Made by a program: the position numbers and the translations under genes | Part shown: positions 1-6,721 of the stretch, one piece after another | Position numbering within the stretch: the stretch's first letter is position 1 | Layout: every line of letters begins with the position of its first letter | Notes under the pieces: model-generated | The model's database searches: none | What the model saw: the letters and a program-made list of their open reading frames with translations, nothing else | What the model was told of the DNA's origin: nothing | From: Brevundimonas intermedia | GTDB lineage: Bacteria > Pseudomonadota > Alphaproteobacteria > Caulobacterales > Caulobacteraceae | Direction: 5' to 3' | NCBI RefSeq assembly: GCF_004614235.1 | Contig: NZ_SPVH01000002.1 | Coordinates: 434,001-498,000 of the forward strand | DNA length: 64,000 nucleotides

Positions 1-990
1 CGTATGACGGCGGAGCGGAATGATCGTCGGGTAGTTCCCATGCCGCCCGAGTTCATTAGCCTGAACTCCGCCGACGCCGAGGTCGCAAAGGAAGCGATGC
101 GGCTGCAACAATTGCAACTTGATGCGCGCAGTAGCGGCCGGTCTTCCCGCATCGGCATTTTTGGTCAACGCATAGATCAGGTGCTCCAGCAAATTGAGGG
201 CCTCAATCGTCAGTCTAAGTCCATCGTCGAACAGCGCCGCCTAATTGAGGAGGAGCTGGAGGGCATCAAGTCGCTGGCGGCTCGGGGATATGCCCCTGAG
301 AATCGCGTCCGGGCCTTGCAACGGTCGGCTGCAGCTCTCGATGGAGATAACGGCGTCCTGCTCGCGCAAATCGCTCAGGCCAATGAAGCCATCGGCGAAT
401 CTCGCTTGCAGATGGCGGCTGTCCAAACCGAGCGTGACGAGGAGATCGCCGATCAGTTGCGGCAAGTCGAAGTGCAGTTGAACGATCTGCGTCCCCGCCT
501 CGCTGCCGTCACGGACCAGATTAGCCGCAGCGAGATACGCGCTCCTGCAAGCGGCAAAGTTGTCGGACTGACGCTGCACACCGTAGGTGGCGTAGCTCCT
601 GCAGCTCAGAGCTTAATGGAGATCGTTCCCGAACACGCCGCGCTGGTGATTTCGGCCCGGGTCTCGCCTGTGGACGCGGACAATATCCACGTAGGTCAGG
701 AAACCGAAGTCAGATTCAGCGCGATCCAGGGACGTGTCCTCCCAACTATTTACGGCCGCGTAACTCGCATCTCGGCCGACAGCTTCATCGAGGAACAATC
801 CGGTCGTGGCTATTTCACCGCCGAGGTCCGCGTCCCACCCGAAGAGCTGGCCCGTCTCGGCGCCTCAAGCCGGACGGTCGGCCCCGGGTTGCCCGTTGAG
901 GTCATCGTGCCCCTCCGCAAGCGAACGGCCCTCGCCTATCTTGTAGAGCCACTGGCTCACGCCTTTTGGCGTGCTGGTCGGGAGCAATAA
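1..990 (+). CDS. HlyD-family type I secretion periplasmic adaptor, 5' truncated
   Basis: The frame is open to the left edge (a CGT codon precedes the first ATG at 4), so the N-terminal membrane helix and first hairpin arm lie outside the window. Visible are a coiled-coil arm (about residues 60-175 from that ATG), then a half-lipoyl motif RAPASGKVVGL with THTVGGV-like sequence (about 179-197), then the beta-barrel region ending near a basic C-terminus. This order matches the membrane fusion proteins (HlyD/PrtE) that link an inner-membrane ABC exporter to TolC. The ABC partner would normally lie just upstream, off the window. Family assignment is firm; the substrate cannot be told. Confidence 0.85.
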   Translation, partial: RMTAERNDRRVVPMPPEFISLNSADAEVAKEAMRLQQLQLDARSSGRSSRIGIFGQRIDQVLQQIEGLNRQSKSIVEQRRLIEEELEGIKSLAARGYAPENRVRALQRSAAALDGDNGVLLAQIAQANEAIGESRLQMAAVQTERDEEIADQLRQVEVQLNDLRPRLAAVTDQISRSEIRAPASGKVVGLTLHTVGGVAPAAQSLMEIVPEHAALVISARVSPVDADNIHVGQETEVRFSAIQGRVLPTIYGRVTRISADSFIEEQSGRGYFTAEVRVPPEELARLGASSRTVGPGLPVEVIVPLRKRTALAYLVEPLAHAFWRAGREQ

Positions 991-1001
991 TTAGTGGCGC
1001 A

Positions 1002-1241
1002 TCAGTCGAGCAGCCCGCGCCGCTGCATGTCGATGATGATTGGATCGCTGAGCGCTGCGATGACCTCCATGTCGAAGGCGTCTGCAGCTTGGATCTCGTC
1101 GGCGAAGGAGCGCGGCTGGTTCGCCCGCAAGGTCGATAGCCGCCACGATGACTGCACGACCTTCTGCTGGCCGGCTAGGTGTTCGATGCGCTGCAGCTTC
1201 ACACCAGCTTGCGATTTAATGAGGGTCTTCCGTGTTCCCAT
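1002..1241 (-). CDS. Small orphan protein, 79 aa
   Basis: I chose the internal ATG at 1241 because a strong Shine-Dalgarno (GGAGG, with CGAACC between it and ATG) sits directly before it; the open frame runs on to 1367 without such a signal. The product is a soluble, mixed-charge 79-residue protein starting MGTRKTLIKSQAGVKLQ and ending RRGLLD, with no signal peptide or membrane segment. It ends 11 bases from the secretion adaptor stop and is convergent with it. I do not recognise the family. The ribosome site and reading frame support a real gene. Confidence 0.6.
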   Translation of the reverse strand: MGTRKTLIKSQAGVKLQRIEHLAGQQKVVQSSWRLSTLRANQPRSFADEIQAADAFDMEVIAALSDPIIIDMQRRGLLD

Positions 1242-1408
1242 GGTTCGGTCCTCCTGGAGGGGAACCTGACACGACCGTCTGCGATTGTGGAGTCTGAGCC
1301 ATCCTAGGTGGGTGGTTCGGTTGCGCAAACCGGAGCCGCTGTCTCCTCCCGGGGGCAGCAGCTTCATTCTGATCGGAACCGAACGGCTCGACAGATCATA
1401 ATCGCCAG

Positions 1409-1657
1409 ATGATTTTTCGCTTTGAAAGTGACGCTGGCGTCCACGGTCACCAGAGCTGGTCCGCAGAGCTTGCGACCGTCCGAGATGCGCAGATCCAGGC
1501 GATCCGAACGCTCGGTGAGCTGTTGAGCGAAGACGGGTCGCAGTTCTGGAAAGAGGAGGAAGTCTCGATGACCGTCTCTGACACCAACGGGCTTACCCTG
1601 TTCCGGCTAGACCTTGGCGCAGTGAAGGCACCAGCGCTTTCACACCCGGCCATCTAG
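1409..1657 (+). CDS. DUF6894-like small protein
   Basis: This 82-residue protein has the pattern DAQIQAIRTLGELLSED, then W, then the stretch MTVSDTNGLTLFRLDL. That fits my memory of DUF6894, a small alphaproteobacterial family of unknown function built from beta strands around one helix. It is divergent from the gene ending at 1002 and is followed within 15 bases by a terminator hairpin, so it is probably a single-gene transcript. No clear Shine-Dalgarno precedes the ATG. The function is unknown; the family call rests on recall only. Confidence 0.65.
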   Translation: MIFRFESDAGVHGHQSWSAELATVRDAQIQAIRTLGELLSEDGSQFWKEEEVSMTVSDTNGLTLFRLDLGAVKAPALSHPAI

Positions 1658-1667
1658 ATCAGCTCCG

Positions 1668-1695
1668 CCCTCCTTCGGGAGGGTGGGGCCTTTTT
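1668..1695 (+). terminator. Intrinsic terminator after the DUF6894 gene
   Basis: The stem CCCTCC/GGGAGG (1668-1673 with 1677-1682) has a TTC loop. A G-rich stretch and five T residues (1691-1695) follow. Confidence 0.65.
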
Positions 1696-1699
1696 GCGT

Positions 1700-1912
1700 T
1701 TAGGCCCCCGTCAGCCGAGCTGCCTCATTGCGATCAGCCACTCGGGTGTCTCCGGTGATCCAGACGTCCAGGCCGCGGTAGTTCAAGCCGCCGTTGTCGC
1801 GGATGAGGACCCCTGGCCCGGCCGCCACGACGTGCCAGTCGGCCCCGGTGACGAACAGAGCGCCGGCGTCGATCGCAACATCAATCAGCCCGTCGATCTC
1901 AGTGAGCGTCAC
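1700..1912 (-). CDS. Small orphan protein, 70 aa, GTG start
   Basis: This 70-residue protein starts with GTG at 1912. The start overlaps the TGA of the upstream DUF3606 gene by four bases (GTGA), so the two are very likely translationally coupled. The product is mostly hydrophilic, with alternating hydrophobic residues (DGLIDVAIDAGALFVTG, then GPGVLIRDNGGLNYRGLDVWI) that suggest beta strands. No membrane segment is visible and I do not recognise a family. It lies tail to tail with the DUF6894 gene. Confidence 0.55.
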   Translation of the reverse strand: MTLTEIDGLIDVAIDAGALFVTGADWHVVAAGPGVLIRDNGGLNYRGLDVWITGDTRVADRNEAARLTGA

Positions 1913-2088
1913 TTGCCGTCTAGCTCACGCCGGACGTCTTCGGCCATAGGACCGACACGTTCGGCCGCACGCCGCAGGGCCTCCTGGGTGACGCCGAACT
2001 TCTCTGCCCAGTCTCGGACTTCATAGTCCTCTGACAGGTTGATGCGGGCGCGGTCGGCTTGGCCGGTCTTCGTTTTGTCGTCGCTCAT
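1909..2088 (-). CDS. DUF3606 domain protein, 59 aa
   Basis: The motif DRARINLSEDYEVRDWAEKFG followed by VTQEALRRAAERVG is the DUF3606 signature, a roughly 55-residue alpha-helical domain of unknown function common in Proteobacteria. A much longer open frame exists upstream, but ATG at 2088 is chosen because GGAGG lies just before it and because the domain starts only 12 residues later. The longer frame runs through the tRNA-Val gene, which cannot be coding. It forms a two-gene unit with the orphan that begins inside its stop codon. Confidence 0.75.
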   Translation of the reverse strand: MSDDKTKTGQADRARINLSEDYEVRDWAEKFGVTQEALRRAAERVGPMAEDVRRELDGK

Positions 2089-2244
2089 GATCATCCTCCG
2101 TGGGTAGAGCGGAGAACGCACGACAGCGGAATAATGCTGCCGAAAGCGCCACAGCAGCGACCATTCCGGAAACCATTCTGGCAACCAACGCGGCGACGCA
2201 AAGTGGCCGGGCGGCTGAAAGTCAATGATGGCGGGGAAAAGGAA

Positions 2245-2319
2245 TGGTGGACGCGACAGGGATTGAACCTGTGACCCCCTCGATGTCAACGAGGTGCTCT
2301 CCCGCTGAGCTACGCATCC
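2245..2319 (-). tRNA. tRNA-Val (anticodon GAC)
   Basis: Read on the minus strand, the seven-base acceptor GGATGCG pairs with CGCGTCC (one T-G pair). The D-arm contains TAGCTCAGCGGGAGAGC, the anticodon loop TGACATC reads GAC, and the T-arm is ACAGG-TTCAATC-CCTGT. The discriminator is A and CCA is encoded, giving 75 nt in all. The GAC anticodon decodes GUC/GUU valine codons. The small orphan genes between this tRNA and the left edge make it a possible integration site, although no second attachment copy was seen. Confidence 0.95.
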
Positions 2320-2445
2320 GCCGTAGGGCTCCGAAAAAGCTGTTCGGAGCGGGAAGAGCGGTCGTATAGCGGCGAGGCCGGGCTTCATCAAGCCGATTTC
2401 ACGGCCAGAAAGAGATTTCTCGAAAACCGCCGTCAGATCAGCCGC

Positions 2446-2802
2446 TCAGGCGGCGACCATACGCTCGACCTCGTTTACCAGGTCGCGCAGGTGGACGGGC
2501 TTGGACAGGACCTTGGCGTCGGGCGTGGCCTGGGCGGCGGTCAGGGCCACGGCGGCGAAGCCGGTGATGAACATGATGCGCAGGCCCGGCTGACGGGCGG
2601 CGGCGACGCGCGCCACCTCGATCCCGTCCGCGCCCGGCATGACGATGTCGGTCAGCAGCAGGTCGTAGGGGCCGTGCTCCAGGGCGTCGATGGCGTCGTC
2701 GCCGTTCTCGCAGTCGATGACCTGATGGCCCGCCCGCTCCAGCGCGCGCGTCAGAAACCCGCGCAACGAACCGTCGTCTTCGGCCAGGAGAATACGCGCC
2801 AT
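2446..2802 (-). CDS. cpdR: Single-domain response regulator CpdR
   Basis: This is a stand-alone 118-residue receiver domain opening MARILLAEDDGSLRGFLTRALERAGH, given here only as landmarks: acidic pocket D9-D10, phospho-acceptor D52 in LLLTDIVMP, T80 and K101 (LSKP). No output domain follows. In Caulobacter, unphosphorylated CpdR recruits the ClpXP protease to the pole and primes degradation of CtrA and other substrates; phosphorylation through the CckA-ChpT relay switches it off. The C-terminus ends in two alanines, as in the Caulobacter protein, which is itself a ClpXP substrate. It is divergent from the N-formylglutamate amidohydrolase gene. Confidence 0.9.
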   Translation of the reverse strand: MARILLAEDDGSLRGFLTRALERAGHQVIDCENGDDAIDALEHGPYDLLLTDIVMPGADGIEVARVAAARQPGLRIMFITGFAAVALTAAQATPDAKVLSKPVHLRDLVNEVERMVAA

Positions 2803-2914
2803 TCGAAAAACATCCTTGAAACAGACGACCAGACTAGAGGCGCAACGGTAAACCGCCGATGAAATTCACCGATCAGCCGACTTCCTTCCACAGCGAAACC
2901 CGCTATGCGGGGGC

Positions 2915-3739
2915 ATGACCGACGGCGGCGACAGCTTTTCGATCACCGCGCCGGTCGCGGGCGTCAAGGCGACCGCGCTGGTGTTCGCCTCGCCCCATTC
3001 GGGCGACCGCTATCCCGACGACATGGGCGCCGCTCCCGACCTGTCGCTCTCCAGCCTGAAAAGCGCCGAGGACGCCCTGGTCGGGCGGCTGATCGCGGAG
3101 GGACCGCGTCAGGGCGCGACCCTGATCGAAGGCCGCGTCGGCCGGGCCTATGTCGATCTGAACCGCGACCCTGGCGAACTGGACCCGGCGCTGATCGACG
3201 GGCTGGACGGACCGGTGGGGGCCAAGACGGCGGCCGGTTACGGCGTCGTGCCGCGCCTGGCGGGCGACGGGACGCCTCTCTATGCGCGCCGGTTGAGCCT
3301 GGCCGAGGCGCAGGGCCGCATCGACAGGGTTCATCGCCCCTATCACCAGGCCCTGGGCGAACTGATGGAGACGACGCGCGCGACGCACGGGCGAGCCGTG
3401 CTGATCGACTGGCATTCCATGCCGACGCGGGCGGTGGGGGCCGAAGTGGTGCTGGGCGACCGTTACGGCTCGGCCTGCAGCGCACGGCTCAGCCGGCGGC
3501 TGCGTGACCTGTTCGAGGGGCTGGGCTGGCGGGTGGCGCAGAACCACCCTTACGCCGGCGGCTGGTCCACCCAGCGCTGGGGTCGACCGGACGACGGCTA
3601 TGAGGCGATCCAGATCGAGTTGAGTCGGCGGCTGTATCTGGACGAGGCGACGCTTCAACCCGCCGCGACCTACGCCACGACGCAAAAGGCCCTGTCGCGC
3701 GTGATCGCCGCCCTTTGTGCAGACCCTTGGACCACCTGA
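2915..3739 (+). CDS. N-formylglutamate amidohydrolase family protein
   Basis: The 274-residue protein carries the family's landmarks in order: FASPHSGDRYP near the N-terminus, SAEDALVGRLI, a YVDLNRDP motif, the DWHSMP zinc/catalytic region near residue 168, and NHPYAGGW. The family hydrolyses N-formyl-L-glutamate to formate and glutamate in histidine breakdown (HutG-type). No other hut genes lie nearby, so the real substrate could be a different N-acyl amino acid or amide. ATG at 2915 gives the domain a normal start. It is divergent from cpdR with a 112-base gap. Confidence 0.85.
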   Translation: MTDGGDSFSITAPVAGVKATALVFASPHSGDRYPDDMGAAPDLSLSSLKSAEDALVGRLIAEGPRQGATLIEGRVGRAYVDLNRDPGELDPALIDGLDGPVGAKTAAGYGVVPRLAGDGTPLYARRLSLAEAQGRIDRVHRPYHQALGELMETTRATHGRAVLIDWHSMPTRAVGAEVVLGDRYGSACSARLSRRLRDLFEGLGWRVAQNHPYAGGWSTQRWGRPDDGYEAIQIELSRRLYLDEATLQPAATYATTQKALSRVIAALCADPWTT

Positions 3740-3757
3740 CTGATCGCTGATCAGATC

Positions 3758-3785
3758 AAAAAAAAGCCGCACCCGAAGGTGCGGC
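3758..3785 (-). terminator. Strong intrinsic terminator, minus strand
   Basis: The perfect eight-base stem GCCGCACC/GGTGCGGC (3766-3773 with 3778-3785) has a CGAA loop. On the minus strand it is followed by eight consecutive T (3758-3765). It can end the candidate small RNA and any read-through from the DUF599 gene. The plus-strand side (ATTAAAG) is a poor terminator for the amidohydrolase gene. Confidence 0.85.
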
Positions 3786-3842
3786 ATTAAAGTCTATAGG
3801 GAGGAAACGCCCAGGAAGGGCAAGACGCCCGGAGGCGTCAGA
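3758..3842 (-). ncRNA. Candidate small RNA with exposed anti-Shine-Dalgarno stretch
   Basis: On the minus strand a promoter-like pair (TTGACC at 3870-3875, TAAGTT at 3847-3852, 17-base spacer) predicts a start near 3840. The RNA would contain hairpin 1 (GACGCC/GGCGTC, 3824-3839, loop TCCG), hairpin 2 (GCCC/GGGC, 3809-3821, loop TTCCT), an unpaired stretch with TTTCCTCCC (3799-3807), and a textbook terminator (3766-3785 then eight T). The length is about 83 nt and no ORF is present. Exposed CCTCC motifs are known from alphaproteobacterial trans-acting RNAs that block ribosome sites. The identity is inference; no GGAAC-type general stress promoter is visible. Confidence 0.55.
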
Positions 3843-3920
3843 GGTCAACTTAGGTTGCGATGCACAATGGGTCAAGGTCGATATGCGCCTTCGTGGTCAC
3901 GCCGTGTTACGCAAATACGG

Positions 3921-3940
3921 CCATGTAACCGGTAACATGG
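3921..3940. promoter_or_regulatory. 20-bp near-perfect palindrome, possible operator
   Basis: CCATGT and ACATGG form the arms, ACCGGT the centre, with one mismatched pair (9 of 10 positions symmetric). It also contains GTAAC twice, and a GTTAC lies 11 bases to the left (3906-3910). It sits 45 bases upstream of the small RNA's -35 box and downstream of the DUF599 stop, so it could bind a dimeric repressor or activator of that RNA. No regulator is encoded next to it. Confidence 0.35.
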
Positions 3941-3999
3941 CGCGTATTGGACCAAAGTCGGGCGCCGTCCCTAATCTCGCACTTGCGAAATAGCCGACC

Positions 4000-4683
4000 T
4001 CAGTGCTCCAGCAACCGCCGCGCATTGCGAATGGCTCGCGCGGCCGGCGAGGCTTCCTGGCGATAGATCAACAGGCCGAACGACGAAGCCACCCCCAGCG
4101 CCAGCCACAGCGGTCCGAACAGCCAGGCCGCCGCCGCCAGGGCGAAATAATAGCCTCGCACGCCTTGGCTGAACGCGCTCAGGGCGGGGTTCAGCAGTTG
4201 CCCCGCCGCCTCGCTGAACGCCTTGCGGTCGGTGTTGGAATGCAACTCGGGGGCCGAGCCGATCAGGGCCAGGGTGTAGTTCATCTGGCGCAGCGCCCAG
4301 ATGAAATCCAGGAAGCCCCGCGCCAGGCAGATCAGCACCAGGGCCAGTTTGGCCTCCAAAATCTTGAGCGGCACGTTCTCGGCGCCGACCGCGGCGAACC
4401 CTTGAAGCGCGCTCTCGCCGCCGAACAATATGCCGCCCACCGCCGCGATCAGCAGCAGATTGGTCGAGGCGAAGAAGGAGGCCGAGTTGATCGAATGGCC
4501 CATCAGCTGGCTGTCGATCAGCTTCATCTCGCGGTGGGTCATGGACTGCATCCATACCGCGCGGACATGCTCCATGTCCTTGTTCAACGAGCCGCCCTTC
4601 CTGCTGATGAAGGCCAGGATGGGGCTGTATCCCAGCCAGCAGATGAAAAAGAGCGCCAGGGCGGCCCAGTCGGTCAAGGTCAT
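4000..4683 (-). CDS. DUF599 family inner-membrane protein
   Basis: The protein has about four hydrophobic segments: near its N-terminus (WAALALFFICWLGY), STNLLLIAAVGGILFG, a long segment around ALVLICLARGFLDFIWALRQ, and FALAAAAWLFGPLWLALGVA. A cytosolic HREMKLIDSQLMGH-type loop lies between the first two. This is the DUF599 layout; the function is unknown. The frame could start 16 residues earlier at 4731, but the MTLTDW start matches the usual N-terminus of the family and keeps the gene clear of the ppa promoter. It is divergent from ppa. Start confidence is moderate. Confidence 0.8.
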   Translation of the reverse strand: MTLTDWAALALFFICWLGYSPILAFISRKGGSLNKDMEHVRAVWMQSMTHREMKLIDSQLMGHSINSASFFASTNLLLIAAVGGILFGGESALQGFAAVGAENVPLKILEAKLALVLICLARGFLDFIWALRQMNYTLALIGSAPELHSNTDRKAFSEAAGQLLNPALSAFSQGVRGYYFALAAAAWLFGPLWLALGVASSFGLLIYRQEASPAARAIRNARRLLEH

Positions 4684-4811
4684 GACCCAGATGTCCGCGA
4701 TGATGCGCCGCGACGCAAGCCTGTCCGCCACATGTCGCGCTTGCCGTTGCGGGCTGGTAGGCTTATCACGCCTCGCCTTTTCGAATTTCGCAGTCGCAGC
4801 AAAGATCCGCC

Positions 4812-5372
4812 ATGAACCTTGACGCCATTCCGGTCGGCCCCAACGCTCCCTGGGACATCAACGTCATCATCGAGATCCCGCAGGGCGGCCTGCCGGTGAA
4901 ATACGAGATGGATAAGGCCTCGGGCGCCCTGTTCGTCGACCGCTTCCTGCACACCGCCATGTACTATCCGGGCAACTACGGCTTCATCCCGCACACCCTG
5001 TCGGACGACGGCGACCCCTGCGACGTGATCGTGCTGAACCCGACGCCGGTCGTTCCGGGCTGCGTCATCCGCTCGCGCCCCATCGGCGTGCTGAAGATGA
5101 CCGACGAGGCCGGCGGCGACGAGAAAATCCTGGCCGTGCCGGTCGACAAGCTGAACCCCTACTACACCGAGATCGCCAGCTATCGTCAGCTGCCCGCCAT
5201 CCTGATCGAGCAGATCGAGCACTTCTTCACCCGCTACAAGGACCTGGAAAAGGGCAAGTCGGTCACGGTCCAGGGCTGGGGCGACGCCGGCGAAGCCGCC
5301 GACCTGATCGCCGCAGGCATGAAGGCCCACCAGGACAAGCTGGCCAAGACCAAGGCCGCCAACGCCGCCTGA
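4812..5372 (+). CDS. ppa: Inorganic pyrophosphatase
   Basis: This 186-residue family I (soluble, Mg-dependent) pyrophosphatase hydrolyses PPi to phosphate, pulling biosynthetic reactions forward. Visible are E22 and K30 of the active site, the signature [10 protein letters not shown] (D66/D68/D71 region), [10 protein letters not shown] before it, and a later acidic pair in [10 protein letters not shown]. The length is typical. It begins [13 protein letters not shown] like other alphaproteobacterial enzymes. It stands alone and is followed by a strong terminator. Confidence 0.96.
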   Translation: MNLDAIPVGPNAPWDINVIIEIPQGGLPVKYEMDKASGALFVDRFLHTAMYYPGNYGFIPHTLSDDGDPCDVIVLNPTPVVPGCVIRSRPIGVLKMTDEAGGDEKILAVPVDKLNPYYTEIASYRQLPAILIEQIEHFFTRYKDLEKGKSVTVQGWGDAGEAADLIAAGMKAHQDKLAKTKAANAA

Positions 5373-5399
5373 TCAGGCGACATCGGCAGAGACATCAAA

Positions 5400-5428
5400 G
5401 GCGCCCTCCGACTGGAGGGCGCCTTTTT
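5400..5428 (+). terminator. Intrinsic terminator of ppa
   Basis: The perfect ten-base stem GGCGCCCTCC/GGAGGGCGCC (5400-5409 with 5414-5423) has a GACT loop and is followed by five T. Confidence 0.9.
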
Positions 5429-5529
5429 GTTGGGCGATCGCGCGCCTACGTTTGAATATTCTAAAGCCTATAGGGGCTGCCTCATTGTTCTAGCAAAGTG
5501 AAGCCGTAAAATATGCGCAACGCAAATTC

Positions 5530-6468
5530 TTAATTCCAAAGATCCAACCGCTCCCAATCTAGTGGAAAGCCGGTCGAACTCATGTGGAGCAGCGGGGATT
5601 GTGGAAAAGTCTGTAGGTGAATTTTTAGCCTGTCGTGCCACTGCGAGCCTGGATTGATGGCAAGCAGCATTTGCCTAAGCACTGCGGCGACGGCGTAAAG
5701 CTTTGTCACTTGAATGTTTCGCAGATGGTCGAGACTGGGTATTTCGCCAACCCGTGGCAGCGAAGGTGTGCTGATGAAGACCCGATTCCAAAGTCTCCCA
5801 TGATGCGCGCAGATATTTCTCAGGTCATTGATCGCTCGAACCCATGATGTGAGCAACGACGATCTAGGAAGGCCCATCTGTCCAGCGATCCTGTCGCGAT
5901 CTCTCAAAGCCATTCCTGATACAAAGTGAGACAGCAGCCCGAAATCCCAAAGCTCGATCGCAATCCAGATAGGCAGTTCTGACGTATATCTACTTTGAAA
6001 ATGCCTGACAAATTCCTCTTTGCTCCGTCCGACAGACGCATCGAGTCGGCTCAACCATTCATCATGCTTTGATCGTCCTGTACGACCATCTGCAGTCGTG
6101 AACTTGGCGTCCAGCTTTGACGGATCGCGGTGAAACCAAGGATCGTAAGCTCCAAGTTGGAGCGCTACAGCGACGCGGAGGGCGACCTCCAGTCTTTCAA
6201 TGGCATCTAGAAAGAGGAGGCGCAGTTTCTTGTCGAAGACATAAAGATCGACTGCATCTACAAATGCAGCTTGCGCCAGAAAATCATCTTGTCGGCCGCC
6301 ACGCGGATTAGGCCGCCGCATAGGATACCAGTAGCCGCTAAGCCTGTAGTAGCCGATGCGAGATAGGGCTCGCTCCGCTGCTGCTGCATCCGTCACGCCA
6401 AGACCGCGGCGTTGAAGCAATGCGACCTGATCGATTACGGTCAAATGGGGCTTGGTGTAATGCACCAT
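5530..6468 (-). CDS. Abi_2 (AbiD/AbiF) family abortive-infection protein with HEPN motif
   Basis: The 312-residue protein starts MVHYTKPHLT and has the Abi_2 order: QVALLQRRGLGVTD, RIGYYRLSGYWYP, then DLYVFDKKLRLLFLDAIERLEVALR, and the HEPN RNase motif R217-N-x3-H222 in LRNICAHHGRLWNR. HEPN proteins of this kind are phage-defence or toxin RNases. I start at 6468: the frame extends to 6534, but that upstream part is occupied by a promoter and a terminator hairpin. Base composition is clearly more AT-rich than the flanking ppa and hslU, a sign of transfer. No partner protein gene is adjacent; the leader RNA may be the partner. Confidence 0.85.
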   Translation of the reverse strand: MVHYTKPHLTVIDQVALLQRRGLGVTDAAAAERALSRIGYYRLSGYWYPMRRPNPRGGRQDDFLAQAAFVDAVDLYVFDKKLRLLFLDAIERLEVALRVAVALQLGAYDPWFHRDPSKLDAKFTTADGRTGRSKHDEWLSRLDASVGRSKEEFVRHFQSRYTSELPIWIAIELWDFGLLSHFVSGMALRDRDRIAGQMGLPRSSLLTSWVRAINDLRNICAHHGRLWNRVFISTPSLPRVGEIPSLDHLRNIQVTKLYAVAAVLRQMLLAINPGSQWHDRLKIHLQTFPQSPLLHMSSTGFPLDWERLDLWN

Positions 6469-6481
6469 TAGGGCAGCGCCC

Positions 6482-6526
6482 AAAAGAAAACCGACCCGTG
6501 CTTTCGCGAGCGGGCCGGTCGTATTG
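6482..6526 (-). ncRNA. Terminator-ended leader RNA of the Abi_2 gene
   Basis: Starting about 7 nt after a good -10 box, the transcript would immediately form a hairpin: outer stem CCGGCCCG/CGGGTCGG (6511-6518 with 6491-6498, one G-T pair), capped by an inner GC-GAAA-GC element, followed by TTTTCTTTT. It ends 13 bases before the Abi start codon, and a further mini-hairpin GGGC-GCT-GCCC touches that codon. It could be an attenuator or a short stand-alone RNA of about 45 nt. From memory, abiF-type genes are associated with conserved upstream structured RNAs, some acting as antitoxins; that link is inference here. Confidence 0.55.
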
Positions 6527-6532
6527 CAAGAC

Positions 6533-6560
6533 AATATAAGGCTGATTCGATTTTTGTCAC
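6533..6560 (-). promoter_or_regulatory. Sigma-70-like promoter for the Abi leader
   Basis: The -35 box GTGACA (6555-6560) and -10 box TATATT (6533-6538) are separated by 16 bases on the minus strand. The boxes are close to consensus, unusual in this GC-rich window, and point straight at the leader hairpin. Confidence 0.55.
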
Positions 6561-6721
6561 CTGGAAAGTGAAACCCACGAAGCTTTCGATTGAAATTTAT
6601 TCAACCCTATCCAGAAATTTTACGCCACGAAAGGGTCGCGCTCTAAAGAGCGGAATAGTTTCCATATCAGTGAGGCCCTGCCCCTCTCCCGCTCCGCTTC
6701 GCGACCTCCTATCTGCACCGC

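Noticed and set aside
994..1269. Plus-strand open frame right after the secretion adaptor
   Set aside because: It is antisense to the 79-aa gene that has a strong GGAGG site; the translation is Ser/Cys/Arg-rich without a family.
3791..3807. CTATAGGGAGGA resembles the 3' part of a phage T7 promoter on the plus strand
   Set aside because: The upstream half of the T7 consensus is missing and no phage polymerase is around; the sequence is explained better as the complement of the small RNA's anti-Shine-Dalgarno stretch.
6469..6534. Longer N-terminus for the Abi_2 protein starting at 6534
   Set aside because: That start lies inside the -10 box and its first codons are the terminator hairpin; the conserved domain begins after MVHYTKPH.
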